Assembly (NCBI RefSeq): GCF_003289645.1
Contig: NZ_QLYX01000012.1
Span: 186,001-250,000, forward strand
Source: Actinomadura craniellae
GTDB lineage: Bacteria; Actinomycetota; Actinomycetes; Streptosporangiales; Streptosporangiaceae
Reading direction: 5' to 3'
Length of the DNA: 64,000 bases
Below, piece after piece: positions 40,815 to 50,051 of this stretch (position 1 is the first letter of the stretch; the number at the start of each line of letters is the position of its first letter). Made by a program: the position numbers and the translations under genes. Below the pieces are notes generated by a model. The model ran no database searches, was not told the DNA's origin, and saw only the letters and a program-made list of their open reading frames with translations.

Positions 40815-41395
40815 CCCATGGCACCGCCCCGCCCCCGGGGCGCCGGCCCGGCCGCGTCCTGCGGGGGCTGTCCCTGGCCGAGGCCACCGTGGGCGGCCTT
40901 CTGCTGGCGCTGCTCGGCGCCCTGATGCTGCTCCAGGCCGTGCAGCGCTACCTGCCCGGTGGCGGCTGGGTGTGGACCGGGGAACTCGCGCGGTTCTCCT
41001 TCGTCTGGCTCACCTTCGCCATGTCGGGCTACCTCGCGGCACGCGACGGCCACATCTCCCTGAAGCTGGTCGACATCGTGGCCGGGCCCCGGCTGCTGCG
41101 CGTCGTCGGCGCCGCCGCCAACGCCACCGTCGCGATCGTCTGCCTCAACCTCGCCTACGAGGCGTGGGTCCTGGTCACGGCCGGCGGCGAGCAGACCTCG
41201 CCCGCGCTCGGCATCCCGATGAACTCCTTCTACGTGATCCCGCTCGCCGGGCTGGTCCTCACCGCCGTCCGCTCGACCGTCGCCGTCTTCCGGCCGGAAC
41301 CCGAAACAGACGAAACAGACGAGACAGACGAAATGAACGAGCTGGACGAGGACGACCAGGCCGGTCCCGAAAACCGAGAGGAGCGGCCGACATGA
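40811..41395 (+). CDS. TRAP transporter small permease (DctQ type)
   Basis: A 194-residue membrane protein with four hydrophobic segments (about 24-46, 60-82, 95-115, 138-160) and the WVWTGELARFSFVWLTF motif of DctQ subunits. After the last segment there is an unusual acidic tail (ETDETDETDEMNELDEDD) encoded by a short tandem repeat near 41302-41330. It works with the large permease and the binding protein downstream in sodium-driven uptake of an organic acid. Confidence 0.9.
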   Translation: MTHGTAPPPGRRPGRVLRGLSLAEATVGGLLLALLGALMLLQAVQRYLPGGGWVWTGELARFSFVWLTFAMSGYLAARDGHISLKLVDIVAGPRLLRVVGAAANATVAIVCLNLAYEAWVLVTAGGEQTSPALGIPMNSFYVIPLAGLVLTAVRSTVAVFRPEPETDETDETDEMNELDEDDQAGPENREERPT

Positions 41396-42666
41396 GCATG
41401 GTGCTGCTCGCCGCGTCCATCGCCGCGCTCCTGCTGCTGCGCGTCCCCGTGGCGTTCGCGCTGCTCGGCCCCTGCCTCACCTACGTCTCCCTGGAGGGCT
41501 ACTCGGCGGGCCTGAGTGTCCGGCAGGTCACCGAGGCGATCAACAGCTTCCCGCTGCTGGCCGTCCCGCTGTTCATCCTCGTCGGCGTCGTCGCCAACCG
41601 CGCCGGCATCGCCGACCGGCTGTTCGAGTTCGCGCTCGCCGCGCTCGGCCGGGTCAAGGGCAGCCTCGGCTACGTCAACATCGGGGTGAGCCTGGGCTTC
41701 TCCTGGATGAGCGGTTCGGCGCTGGCCGACGCCGCCGGTCTCGGCAAGGTCGAGGTCCCCGCGATGATCCGCAACGGCTACCCGAAGCGGTTCGCCGTCG
41801 GCATCACCGCCGCCTCCAGCCTGCTCGGACCCGTCATGCCGCCGAGCATCCCCGCGGTCGTCTACGCGGGCATCGCCGGCATCTCGACCGGAGCGCTGTT
41901 CGCCGCCTCGGTCGGCCCCGCGTTCCTCATGGCGGCGGGACTGGCCGTCATGGTCTACCTGTGGGCGCGCCGGCAGAGCGGCCTGCGCGGCGAGCCCTTC
42001 TCCTGGGCGCGGCTGCGCCGCGCCGGGCTGCGCGTCCTGGGCCCGCTGGGCGCGCCGGTGATCATCCTCGGTGGCATCCTCGGCGGGCTGTTCACCCCCA
42101 CCGAGGCCGCGGCGGTGGGCGCCGCCTACGTGCTCGCCCTCGGTGCCGTCTACCGGCGCATCTCCTGGCGGGACCTGTTCGGCATCGCCCGGGAGACCGC
42201 CGCCACCACCGCGTCGATCACCCTGATCGTCGGCGCGTCCGGGCTGCTCGCCTGGATCCTCGCCCGCGAGCAGGTCCCCCAGCAGGTCTCCGAGACGATG
42301 CTCGGCCTCACCGACAACGCCGTCGTCTTCCTGCTGCTGGTCAACGTCCTGATGATCCTGCTGGGCGCCGTCCTGGAGGGCATCTCGGTGCTGGTGATCA
42401 CGGTGCCGATCCTGCTGCCGATCGCCGCCGAGTTCGGCGTCGACCCCATGCACTTCGGCGTGATCATCATCATGAACCTGATGATCGGCCTGCTCACGCC
42501 GCCGGTCGGCGCGGTGCTCTACGTGCTGAGCCCCGTCACGCGGACGCCGGTCCACGAGGTTTTTCGCGGCACCCTCCCGTTCCTGGTCCCGCTCGTGATC
42601 GTCCTGCTCATCGTGACCTTCGTCCCCGCGACCGTCACCTTCCTGCCCCGGCTGCTCGGCCTGTAG
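41392..42666 (+). CDS. TRAP transporter large permease (DctM type)
   Basis: A 424-residue protein with about twelve hydrophobic segments. Family marks include VPLFILVGVVANRAG, GFSWMSGSALADAAGLG, SSLLGPVMPPSIPAVVYAG and FTPTEAAAVGAAYVL. It forms the transport channel with DctQ; its ATG overlaps the DctQ stop. Confidence 0.95.
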   Translation: MSMVLLAASIAALLLLRVPVAFALLGPCLTYVSLEGYSAGLSVRQVTEAINSFPLLAVPLFILVGVVANRAGIADRLFEFALAALGRVKGSLGYVNIGVSLGFSWMSGSALADAAGLGKVEVPAMIRNGYPKRFAVGITAASSLLGPVMPPSIPAVVYAGIAGISTGALFAASVGPAFLMAAGLAVMVYLWARRQSGLRGEPFSWARLRRAGLRVLGPLGAPVIILGGILGGLFTPTEAAAVGAAYVLALGAVYRRISWRDLFGIARETAATTASITLIVGASGLLAWILAREQVPQQVSETMLGLTDNAVVFLLLVNVLMILLGAVLEGISVLVITVPILLPIAAEFGVDPMHFGVIIIMNLMIGLLTPPVGAVLYVLSPVTRTPVHEVFRGTLPFLVPLVIVLLIVTFVPATVTFLPRLLGL

Positions 42667-42718
42667 CGGCCCCGAGCCGTAACCACCCACCTCCCAACCC
42701 CCGTGAGGAGCAAGGTCC

Positions 42719-43726
42719 ATGCCGAAAACCCCCCACAAGGCGCTGCTGGCCCTGTCCGCGACGGCCGTCCTGGCCACCGGCTGCAGCGCGATGAACAGCG
42801 GAAGTGACGGAGGCACCGTCACGCTGTCCTTCGCCAACAGCTACACCACCGCCCACCCGCACACCCGCTGCGGCATCCAGGCCGTCGCCAACGCGGTCAA
42901 CGGCCAGAAGCTCGGGGTGGAGGTCAAGACGTTCCCCAACAGCCAGCTCGGCAACGACGCCACCCGCTTCACCTCCGTCAAGGCCGGCGACATCGACATG
43001 GACGTGCAGGGCTCGTCCGCGCTGGCCGAGAGCTTCGCGCCCGTCGGCGTCCTGGACATGGCCTACGCGTTCGACGGGCCGGACCACCTGTTCTCCTTCT
43101 TCGACGGCCAGCACGGCACCCGCCTGAAGGGGGAGTTCGGCACGGCGACCGGCACCCGCGTCCTGGACGTCTGGTACTTCGGGATGCGGCACTTCACCGC
43201 CAACTCCGCGATCCGCAAGCCCGACGACCTCAAGGGCCTGCGGCTCCGGTTCCCCGACTCCAAGATCTACCTGGAGAACGCCAAGGCCATCGGGGCCAAG
43301 CCCACCGCGGTCGCGTTCGAGGAGCTGTACCTCAGCCTGCAACGCAAGATCATCGACGGGCAGGAGAACCCGATCCCGACGATCGCGGAGAAGAGCCTCG
43401 ACGAGGTCCAGACCCACGTCAACCTCACCGGCCACCAGACCGGTTCCCAGCTCATCGTCATCAACGCCGAGAGCTGGAAGAAGCTCTCGGCCACGCAGCA
43501 GCAGGCGCTGCAGAAGGCCGTCTCGGACGCCCGCGCCGGCAACCGCAAGTGCATCGAGGACGACGAGGCGAAGATCCTCGCCGAGTGGAAGAGCAAGGGC
43601 AAGCCCACGATCGTCGAGAACGTCGACCGCACCGCGTTCATCACGAAGGCCGGAGCGTACTTCGGCGGCTCCCTCACCGGTGCGCAGGCCGAGCTGTACA
43701 AGGCCGCCCGCTCCTCCGCGCCCTGA
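42719..43726 (+). CDS. TRAP transporter substrate-binding lipoprotein (DctP type)
   Basis: A 335-residue solute-binding protein. The lipobox LATGC places the lipidated cysteine at residue 22. The DctP fold is supported by [21 protein letters not shown], the [34 protein letters not shown] region with the conserved substrate-carboxylate Arg, and IIDGQENPI. The context suggests an aromatic-precursor acid such as quinate, shikimate or protocatechuate as ligand. Confidence 0.93.
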   Translation: MPKTPHKALLALSATAVLATGCSAMNSGSDGGTVTLSFANSYTTAHPHTRCGIQAVANAVNGQKLGVEVKTFPNSQLGNDATRFTSVKAGDIDMDVQGSSALAESFAPVGVLDMAYAFDGPDHLFSFFDGQHGTRLKGEFGTATGTRVLDVWYFGMRHFTANSAIRKPDDLKGLRLRFPDSKIYLENAKAIGAKPTAVAFEELYLSLQRKIIDGQENPIPTIAEKSLDEVQTHVNLTGHQTGSQLIVINAESWKKLSATQQQALQKAVSDARAGNRKCIEDDEAKILAEWKSKGKPTIVENVDRTAFITKAGAYFGGSLTGAQAELYKAARSSAP

Positions 43727-43745
43727 CCCCCGAAAGGACCGATCT

Positions 43746-44180
43746 GTGCAGGTTCGCGTGCTCAACGGCCCCAACCTCGGCAGGCTCGGGGTAAGGGAGC
43801 CGGACAAGTACGGAACCGCCACCTACGCCCAGCTCGTCGCGACCTGCCATGCGGCGGCCGGCGAGCTGGGCGTGGACGTGGCGGTCCGGCAGACCGACGC
43901 CGAGCACGAGATGCTCGGCTGGATCCACGCGGCCGCCGACGACGGTGCCGCCGTGGTGCTCAACCCCGCGGCGTGGACGCACACGTCCGTCGCGCTGCGC
44001 GACGCCTGCGCGATGCTGACGGCGCCGCTCGTCGAGGTGCACCTGACCAACGTGCACGCCCGCGAGCCCTTCCGGCAGCACTCCTACATCTCGCCGGTCG
44101 CCGCCGCGGTGATCGCGGGCTGCGGCATCGACGGGTACGCGCTCGCGCTGCGCTGGCTGGCGGGCCACGCCGGGCGATGA
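43746..44180 (+). CDS. type II 3-dehydroquinate dehydratase
   Basis: A 144-residue type II dehydroquinase with a GTG start. The active-site motifs are [18 protein letters not shown] (catalytic Tyr and Arg), [15 protein letters not shown] and [20 protein letters not shown]. It interconverts 3-dehydroquinate and 3-dehydroshikimate. In this operon a catabolic role (as QuiB/AroQ) is more likely than shikimate synthesis, since a dehydroshikimate dehydratase follows with a start overlap or close spacing. Confidence 0.95.
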   Translation: MQVRVLNGPNLGRLGVREPDKYGTATYAQLVATCHAAAGELGVDVAVRQTDAEHEMLGWIHAAADDGAAVVLNPAAWTHTSVALRDACAMLTAPLVEVHLTNVHAREPFRQHSYISPVAAAVIAGCGIDGYALALRWLAGHAGR

Positions 44181-44212
44181 GCCGGCCGCCCCGGGAACGG
44201 AGGGAGGAACCC

Positions 44213-46045
44213 ATGCGACGGTCGATCGCGACGGTGTGCCTGTCGGGCACGCTGGAAGACAAGCTGAGCGCGGCCGCGGCCGCCGGGTTCGACGGCGTCG
44301 AGATCTTCGAGAACGATCTGCTCGCCTGCCCGCTCAGCCCCGAACAGGTCGCCGCGCGCTGCGCCGACCTCGGCCTGGCCATCGAGCTCTACCAGCCGTT
44401 CCGCGACTTCGAGGCCGTCCCGGCGGAGCTGCACCGGCGCAACCTGCGCCGGGCCGGGCACAAGTTCGCGCTGGCCCGGCGGCTCGGCGCCGGCACCGTC
44501 CTGGTGTGCTCGACCGTCGCGCCCGAGGCCGTCGACGACGACGACCTGGCCGCCGGGCAACTGCGCGCCCTCGCCGACCTCGCCGCCGAACACGGGCTGC
44601 GCGTCGCCTACGAGGCCCTGGCCTGGGGGCGGTTCGTCCGGACCTGGGAGCGTTCGGCGGACCTCGTCCTGCGGGCCGATCATCCCGCGCTGGGCCTGTG
44701 CCTCGACAGCTTCCACGTGCTGTCCCGCGGCGGCGACCTCGCGGGCCTGGCGGGGTTCCCCGCCGAGAAGCTCTTCTTCCTCCAGCTCGCCGACGCCCCC
44801 CACCTGCGCATGGACGTGCTCCAGTGGAGCCGCCACCACCGGCTCTTCCCGGGGCAGGGCGCCTTCGACCTCACCGGCTTCACCTCGCAGGTGCTCGCGG
44901 CCGGCTACCCCGGCCCGCTGTCGCTGGAGGTCTTCAACGACGTCTTCCGCCAGGCGCCGCCCGACCGGGCCGCCGTCGACGCGATGCGTTCCCTGGTCGC
45001 GCTGGAGGAGCGGCTCGTCCGCCACGGCCCCGCCCGCGGGTACGCCACGCCGCCCCCCGCGGCGCCCGCACCGGAGGGCTTCGCCTTCGTGGAACTGGCG
45101 GCCGACGCCGAGTCCGGCACCGCGGCGGCCCGCGCCCTGGCCGCCACGGGGTTCGCGCACATCGGACAGCACCGGTCCAAACCCGTACAGCTCTGGCAGC
45201 AGGGCGAGGCCCGTGTCCTGCTCAACGCCACCGGCACGGCCGGAGCCGCCATCGGCGCGTTCGCCGTCGAGACCGGCGACCCCGAACGCGCGGCGCGGCG
45301 CGCCACCGCGCTGCTGGCACCCGCCCTGCCACGGACCCGCGGCACGGCCGAGGCCGACCTGACGTCGGTGGCCGCCCCCGACGGCACCGCCGTCTTCTTC
45401 TGCCGCACCGGCGCCCCGGACGGCTGGCTCGGCGACTTCATCCTCTCCGGCACGCCCGGACCGGCCCGGACGGGCATCACCGCGATCGACCACCTCGCCC
45501 TGTCGCAGCCCTTCGACGCGTTCGACGAGGCGACCCTCTTCTACCGCTCCCTGTTCGGCCTCGAACCCGAGCACGACGCCGAACTCGCCGCCCCCTTCGG
45601 GCTGGTGCGCAGCCGGGCCGTCACCGACCCCGGGCGCCTGCTGCGCCTGCTGCTCGACGGCACCCTGCTGCGCCGCGGCGCCTGGGCGCCGGCCGTCCCC
45701 GACCCCCAGCACGTGGCCTTCGCCACCGACGACATCTTCCGCACCGCACGGGCCCTGCGCGACCGGGGCGCCCCGCTCCTGGACGTCCCCGCCAACTACT
45801 ACGACGACCTGGACGCCCGCCTCGCCCTCGACCCCGCCCTGCTCGCCGCCCTGCGCGAGCACAACGTCCTCTACGACCGGGACGGCGACGCCGAGTACTT
45901 CCACCTCTGCACCGAGATCCTCGGGTCACGGATCTTCTTCGAGATCGTCCAGCGCTCCGCCGGCTACACCGGCTACGGCACCGCCAACGCACCCGTCCGC
46001 ATGGCCGCCCACCGCGCCGCCCACTCCCGGTCCGGACTCCGCTGA
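44213..46045 (+). CDS. 3-dehydroshikimate dehydratase fused to a HPPD-like domain (QuiC1 type)
   Basis: A 610-residue two-domain protein. Residues about 1-280 form a xylose-isomerase-like TIM barrel (GFDGVEIFENDL, CLDSFHVLSRGGD, LQLADAP, LSLEVFND) that converts dehydroshikimate to protocatechuate. Residues about 310-600 resemble 4-hydroxyphenylpyruvate dioxygenase (vicinal oxygen chelate repeats; AIDHLALSQPF, HVAFATDDIF, FFEIVQRSAGYTGYG). This fusion is known in Pseudomonas QuiC1; the role of the second domain is uncertain. ATG 44213 behind GGAGGGAGG is preferred over ATG 44177, which overlaps the previous stop. Confidence 0.9.
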   Translation: MRRSIATVCLSGTLEDKLSAAAAAGFDGVEIFENDLLACPLSPEQVAARCADLGLAIELYQPFRDFEAVPAELHRRNLRRAGHKFALARRLGAGTVLVCSTVAPEAVDDDDLAAGQLRALADLAAEHGLRVAYEALAWGRFVRTWERSADLVLRADHPALGLCLDSFHVLSRGGDLAGLAGFPAEKLFFLQLADAPHLRMDVLQWSRHHRLFPGQGAFDLTGFTSQVLAAGYPGPLSLEVFNDVFRQAPPDRAAVDAMRSLVALEERLVRHGPARGYATPPPAAPAPEGFAFVELAADAESGTAAARALAATGFAHIGQHRSKPVQLWQQGEARVLLNATGTAGAAIGAFAVETGDPERAARRATALLAPALPRTRGTAEADLTSVAAPDGTAVFFCRTGAPDGWLGDFILSGTPGPARTGITAIDHLALSQPFDAFDEATLFYRSLFGLEPEHDAELAAPFGLVRSRAVTDPGRLLRLLLDGTLLRRGAWAPAVPDPQHVAFATDDIFRTARALRDRGAPLLDVPANYYDDLDARLALDPALLAALREHNVLYDRDGDAEYFHLCTEILGSRIFFEIVQRSAGYTGYGTANAPVRMAAHRAAHSRSGLR

Positions 46046-46053
46046 GGGCCGCT

Positions 46054-46686
46054 TCAGTACTGGTTGGTTCTGGCCTCGATGGCGAGCCCGGCGTCGATCA
46101 CCTTGGCGGGGACTCCCTTGATGCCCATCTGGTCCTTGGCGATCCGGCCGAACGTGGGGAGGTCCTTGCGGTCCGGCCAGGTCTCGGGCTTCCACAGCGA
46201 GGAGCGCAGGAACGCCTTGGCGCAGTGCATGTACAGCTCCTGCACCTCGATGAGGAGGGCCAGTTGCGGTCGCTTGCCCTTGACCACCATGTCGTCGAAG
46301 AACGGGGCGTCCGCCACGAGCGTGGCGCGGCCGTTCACCCGGAGCGTCTCGTTCATTCCCGGGACCATGAACAGCAGCCCGACGTGCGGGTTGTGCAGGA
46401 CGTTGCGGAAGCTGTCGACCCGGCGGTTGCCCGGCCGGTCGGCGAGGACCAGCCGGTGGTCGTCCAGGACCAGGACCGATCCGGGCGGGTCTCCCCGGGG
46501 GGAGACGTCGCAGGTTCCGTCCGGGTTCGAGGTGGCCAGCGTCAGGAAGGGGGAGTGGGCGATGATCGTGCGCGCGTGCTCGTCGATCCGGGCGATGTCC
46601 TTGTCCCAGATGGTCTGGGGTGGCTCTTTCACGATCTCGCGGAGTTCGGCTTCGGTCGTCACCGTGCGGATCTCGGAAGGATTCAC
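46054..46686 (-). CDS. FMN-binding PPOX-type flavoprotein
   Basis: A 210-residue split-barrel protein of the pyridoxamine-phosphate-oxidase superfamily (MSMEG_1061-like group). Marks are FLTLATSNPDGTCDVSPRGDPPG, ADRPGNRRVDSFRNVLHNPHVGLLF and RVNGRATLV. GTG 46686 (VNPSEIRTV) is chosen because an upstream TTG would lie inside the iron-box-like palindrome. The group includes flavin reductases and possible heme-processing enzymes. It is convergent with the dehydratase fusion (8-nt gap). Confidence 0.82.
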   Translation of the reverse strand: MNPSEIRTVTTEAELREIVKEPPQTIWDKDIARIDEHARTIIAHSPFLTLATSNPDGTCDVSPRGDPPGSVLVLDDHRLVLADRPGNRRVDSFRNVLHNPHVGLLFMVPGMNETLRVNGRATLVADAPFFDDMVVKGKRPQLALLIEVQELYMHCAKAFLRSSLWKPETWPDRKDLPTFGRIAKDQMGIKGVPAKVIDAGLAIEARTNQY

Positions 46687-46696
46687 CCCACGAATA

Positions 46697-46715
46697 TAAG
46701 GCAAGCCTTGCCTAA
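46697..46715. promoter_or_regulatory. iron-box-like operator (IdeR/DmdR type)
   Basis: TAAGGCAAGCCTTGCCTAA follows the 19-bp layout TWAGGTTAGSCTWACCTWA, matching most positions. It sits 11 nt before the GTG of the PPOX gene and about 85 nt before the arylsulfatase gene, where an iron-dependent repressor would block transcription. Confidence 0.6.
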
Positions 46716-46798
46716 AATCTGGGCTGCGATCATCCCCGGAAACGATCCGACATATTCGTACTCGACGGTCCGGACCAGGCGAAGGCAGACTCGCTCAC

Positions 46799-49042
46799 AT
46801 GACCAGCGAACCGATCTTCCGCAGGGCCGGCCGGCCGCCGGACGGCGCCCCGAACATCGTCGCCATCGTCCTGGACGACACCGGCTTCGCCCAGCTCGGC
46901 TGCTTCGGCTCCGACGTCGCCACCCCCTACATGGACCGGCTGGCCGCCGGCGGCCTGCGCTACAACCGGTTCCACGTCACGGCCCTGTGCTCGCCGACCC
47001 GGGCGTCGTTCCTCACCGGACGCAACCACCACGCCATCGGCATGGGCTTCCTCGCCGACATCCCGCTGAACCACCACGGCTACACCGCGCGGATCCCCCG
47101 CTCGGCCGCCACCCTGCCGCGGATCCTGCGCGACGGCGGCTACTCCACGCTCGCCGTGGGCAAGTGGCACCTCACGCCGCGCTTCGAGCGTTCGGCGGCC
47201 GGCCCGTTCGACCACTGGCCGCTGGGCGTCGGCTTCGAGCGCTACTACGGCTTCCTCCAGGGCGACACCAACCACTACGCGCCCAACCTGGTGCAGGACA
47301 ACCACTACGTCGACCCGCCCGCCACCCCGGAGCAGGGCTACCACCTCACCGAGGACCTCACCGACCGCGCCATCCGCTACCTCGACGACCAGCGGCACGC
47401 CGCCCCGGGCAAGCCGTTCTTCCTGTACTTCGCCCCCGGCGCCATGCACTCCCCGCACCACGTGACACCCGAATGGGTCGAGCCCTACCACGGGCGGTTC
47501 GACCACGGCTGGGAGGCCTGGCGGGAGGAGACCTTCCGGCGGCAGCGCGCGGCGGGCGTCGTCCCGCCCGGCACCACCCTCACCCCCCGCCCGGACTGGG
47601 TGCCCGCGTGGGACGGGCTCGGCGCCGACGAACGCCGCATGTACGCCCGCCAGCAGGAGGTGTTCGCCGGGTTCCTCACCCACACCGACGCGCAGATCGG
47701 CCGCCTGATCGACCACCTGGCGGAGACGGGCCGGCTGGACAACACGATCGTCGTGCTGTTCTCCGACAACGGGGCCAGCGCCGAGGGCGGCGTCGCCGGC
47801 AGCGTCAACGAGCACCGCTTCACCGCCGGGATCCGCGAGTCCCTCGCCGACAACCTCGCCCACCACGACGACTGGGGCGGGCCGCGCACCTACAACCACT
47901 ACGGGTGGGGCTGGGCGTGGGCGGGCAACACCCCGTTCCGGCTGTGGAAGCGCTACACCTGGCTCGGCGGCACCCGCACACCCCTCATCGTGCACTGGCC
48001 CGCCGGGATCCGGGCGCGCGGCCAGGTCCGCGACCCGGTCGTGCACGTCAACGACCTGTTCCCGACGCTGCTGGACGCCGCCGGCGTCCGGGCCCCGGAC
48101 GTCGTCGACGGGATCGACCAGCAGGAGATCGACGGGGCGAGCCTCCGCGCCACCTTCGACGACCCGGCGGCGCCCGCGCCCCGCGACACCCAGTACTTCG
48201 AGATGCTCGGCTCCCGCTCCCTCATCCACGGGCGCTGGAAGGTGACCACCGACCACGTCTCCACGGGCGTTCTCGACGAGGAAGACCTGCTCACCGGCAG
48301 CCGCTCCTTCGAGGACGACCACTGGGCGCTGTTCGACCTGTCCGCGGACTTCTCCGAGGCCACCGACCGGGCCGCCGACCACCCGGGCGTCGTCGCCGAA
48401 CTCCGGCGGCTGTGGGACCGCGAGGCCGAACGCAACCACGTCCTGCCGCTGTTCGACAACCTCGTGGAGCGGTTCGGCGCCTTCATCGGCCCGGCCTGGC
48501 CCGCGGGCGACGACCGCACCTACCGTCCCGGCGCCTCGCCGGTCTGCGACGAGTCCCTGCCGATGCTCTTCGGCGGCTTCCGCCTCAGCGCCGAGGTGGA
48601 GGCGACCGCCGACCCGGACGGCGTCCTGCTCGCCCTCGGCGACTGGAACGGCGGCTTCGCCCTCTTCGTCGCCGAAGGCCGCCTCACCTTCACCTTCTCC
48701 CGCGCGGGCGAACCCCTCGAAGTCACCGCCGACCGCCCCGTCCCCGCCGGGCGGCAGAGCCTCGGCGTCCTGCACACCACCGGACCCGGCGGCTCCGCCT
48801 TCCACCTGCTCCACGACGACACCGTGGTGGGCGCCCTGACCTTCGCCGGCCTCCTCCCCGTGGCCCTCCAGCACGGCGGCGCGGGCCTGCGCCTGGGCCA
48901 CGACACGGGCCTCCCCGTCTCCGACCGCTACCGCATCCCGTCCTCCTGGAACGGCCGCCTCCTGTCCGTCCGCCTCCGCACCCCCGGGTCCGGCCCCATC
49001 GACCCGCGAACCGAACTCCGCGCCGCCCTCCACGCCGACTGA
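46799..49042 (+). CDS. arylsulfatase (formylglycine-dependent)
   Basis: A 747-residue sulfatase. The cysteine to be converted to formylglycine is C64 in CSPTRASFLTGR. Metal ligands are in VLDDTG and LFSDNGAS, and KWHL supplies an active-site Lys. The C-terminal ~150 residues form a beta-rich domain with AEVEATADPDGVLLALGDWNGGFALFV, as in large actinobacterial arylsulfatases. No signal peptide is evident, so it is probably cytoplasmic. It is divergent from the PPOX gene across the iron-box-like site. Confidence 0.93.
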   Translation: MTSEPIFRRAGRPPDGAPNIVAIVLDDTGFAQLGCFGSDVATPYMDRLAAGGLRYNRFHVTALCSPTRASFLTGRNHHAIGMGFLADIPLNHHGYTARIPRSAATLPRILRDGGYSTLAVGKWHLTPRFERSAAGPFDHWPLGVGFERYYGFLQGDTNHYAPNLVQDNHYVDPPATPEQGYHLTEDLTDRAIRYLDDQRHAAPGKPFFLYFAPGAMHSPHHVTPEWVEPYHGRFDHGWEAWREETFRRQRAAGVVPPGTTLTPRPDWVPAWDGLGADERRMYARQQEVFAGFLTHTDAQIGRLIDHLAETGRLDNTIVVLFSDNGASAEGGVAGSVNEHRFTAGIRESLADNLAHHDDWGGPRTYNHYGWGWAWAGNTPFRLWKRYTWLGGTRTPLIVHWPAGIRARGQVRDPVVHVNDLFPTLLDAAGVRAPDVVDGIDQQEIDGASLRATFDDPAAPAPRDTQYFEMLGSRSLIHGRWKVTTDHVSTGVLDEEDLLTGSRSFEDDHWALFDLSADFSEATDRAADHPGVVAELRRLWDREAERNHVLPLFDNLVERFGAFIGPAWPAGDDRTYRPGASPVCDESLPMLFGGFRLSAEVEATADPDGVLLALGDWNGGFALFVAEGRLTFTFSRAGEPLEVTADRPVPAGRQSLGVLHTTGPGGSAFHLLHDDTVVGALTFAGLLPVALQHGGAGLRLGHDTGLPVSDRYRIPSSWNGRLLSVRLRTPGSGPIDPRTELRAALHAD

Positions 49043-49144
49043 GGGCATCCGGCCGGTCGTAGGGCGGCGTCAACCGATCGGCTGATGGCGGGACGAGCGC
49101 TTCGGGCGATGCGGGCGGGCACCGCCCGGGGCGATCCTCGAAGC

Positions 49145-50050
49145 ATGCCAATCATCGAAGTCAGCGGCCTGCGCAAGGCCTACGGCGGCCGTCCCGTGGT
49201 GGACGGCGTCGCGTTCACCGTCGAGGAAGGGGAGATCTTCGGGATCCTCGGCCCGAACGGCGCCGGCAAGACCACGACGGTCGAATGCATCGAGGGCCTG
49301 CGCGAGCCCGACGCCGGTGCCGTCCGCGTCGCCGGGCTCGACCCGCGCGCCGACCGCAACGCGCTCACCAGGATCCTCGGCGTCCAGCTCCAGGAGAGCG
49401 AACTCCAGGAGAAACTGACCGTACGGGAGGCCCTGGAGCTCTACAGCGCCTGCTACCCGAACCCGGTCGGCTGGCGCGAACTCGCCGAACGCCTCGGGCT
49501 CACCGGCCGGCTCACCGCCCGCTTCGGCAAGCTGTCCGGCGGCCAGAAGCAACGCCTGTTCATCGCCCTCGCCCTCATCGGCAACCCCAGGGTCGTCGTC
49601 CTGGACGAGCTGACCACCGGCCTCGACCCGCGCGCCCGCCGCGACACCTGGACGCTGATCGAGGAGGTCCGGGACTCCGGCGTCACCGTCCTCCTCGTCA
49701 CCCACTTCATGGAGGAGGCCCAGCGGCTCTGCGACCGGATCGCGGTGATCAAGCGGGGCCGCGTCGCCGCCCTCGACACCCCCGCCGGCCTGATCCGCCA
49801 CAGCGCCGGCGGCACCGTGATCTCGTTCGCCCCGTCCCGGCCCCTCGCCGACGGCGACCTGGCCGGCCTGCCCGAGGCCAGGACCCTCGAACGGCGGAAC
49901 GGCCGCCTCACCATCCACGGCACCGACACGACCGCCGGCGCGGTCATCTCCCTGCTCGCCCGCCACCAGATCACCCCCCACCAGTTGCGGGTCACCGACG
50001 CCACGCTGGACGACGCCTTCCTCGAACTCACCGAAGACCGGGAGAACTGA
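49145..50050 (+). CDS. ABC transporter ATPase (CcmA/NodI-like drug export type)
   Basis: A 301-residue ATPase. Walker A GPNGAGKTTT is near residue 40, the signature LSGGQKQRLFIALAL near 130, Walker B VVLDELTTGLDP (Glu replaced: DEL rather than DEP, with the catalytic E kept) and the H-loop LVTHFMEEAQ. The C-terminal part resembles the DrrA-type extension. It is followed 2 nt later by its permease, then by a two-component system in the same direction, which probably controls it. Confidence 0.9.
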   Translation: MPIIEVSGLRKAYGGRPVVDGVAFTVEEGEIFGILGPNGAGKTTTVECIEGLREPDAGAVRVAGLDPRADRNALTRILGVQLQESELQEKLTVREALELYSACYPNPVGWRELAERLGLTGRLTARFGKLSGGQKQRLFIALALIGNPRVVVLDELTTGLDPRARRDTWTLIEEVRDSGVTVLLVTHFMEEAQRLCDRIAVIKRGRVAALDTPAGLIRHSAGGTVISFAPSRPLADGDLAGLPEARTLERRNGRLTIHGTDTTAGAVISLLARHQITPHQLRVTDATLDDAFLELTEDREN

Positions 50051-50051
50051 C

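Noticed and set aside
44236-49062. A 1608-codon open frame running across several genes on the + strand
   Set aside because: It is almost wholly Arg/Pro/Gly-rich, the typical +1 shadow of GC-rich genes, and covers the dehydratase fusion, PPOX and arylsulfatase genes, which have clear family motifs.
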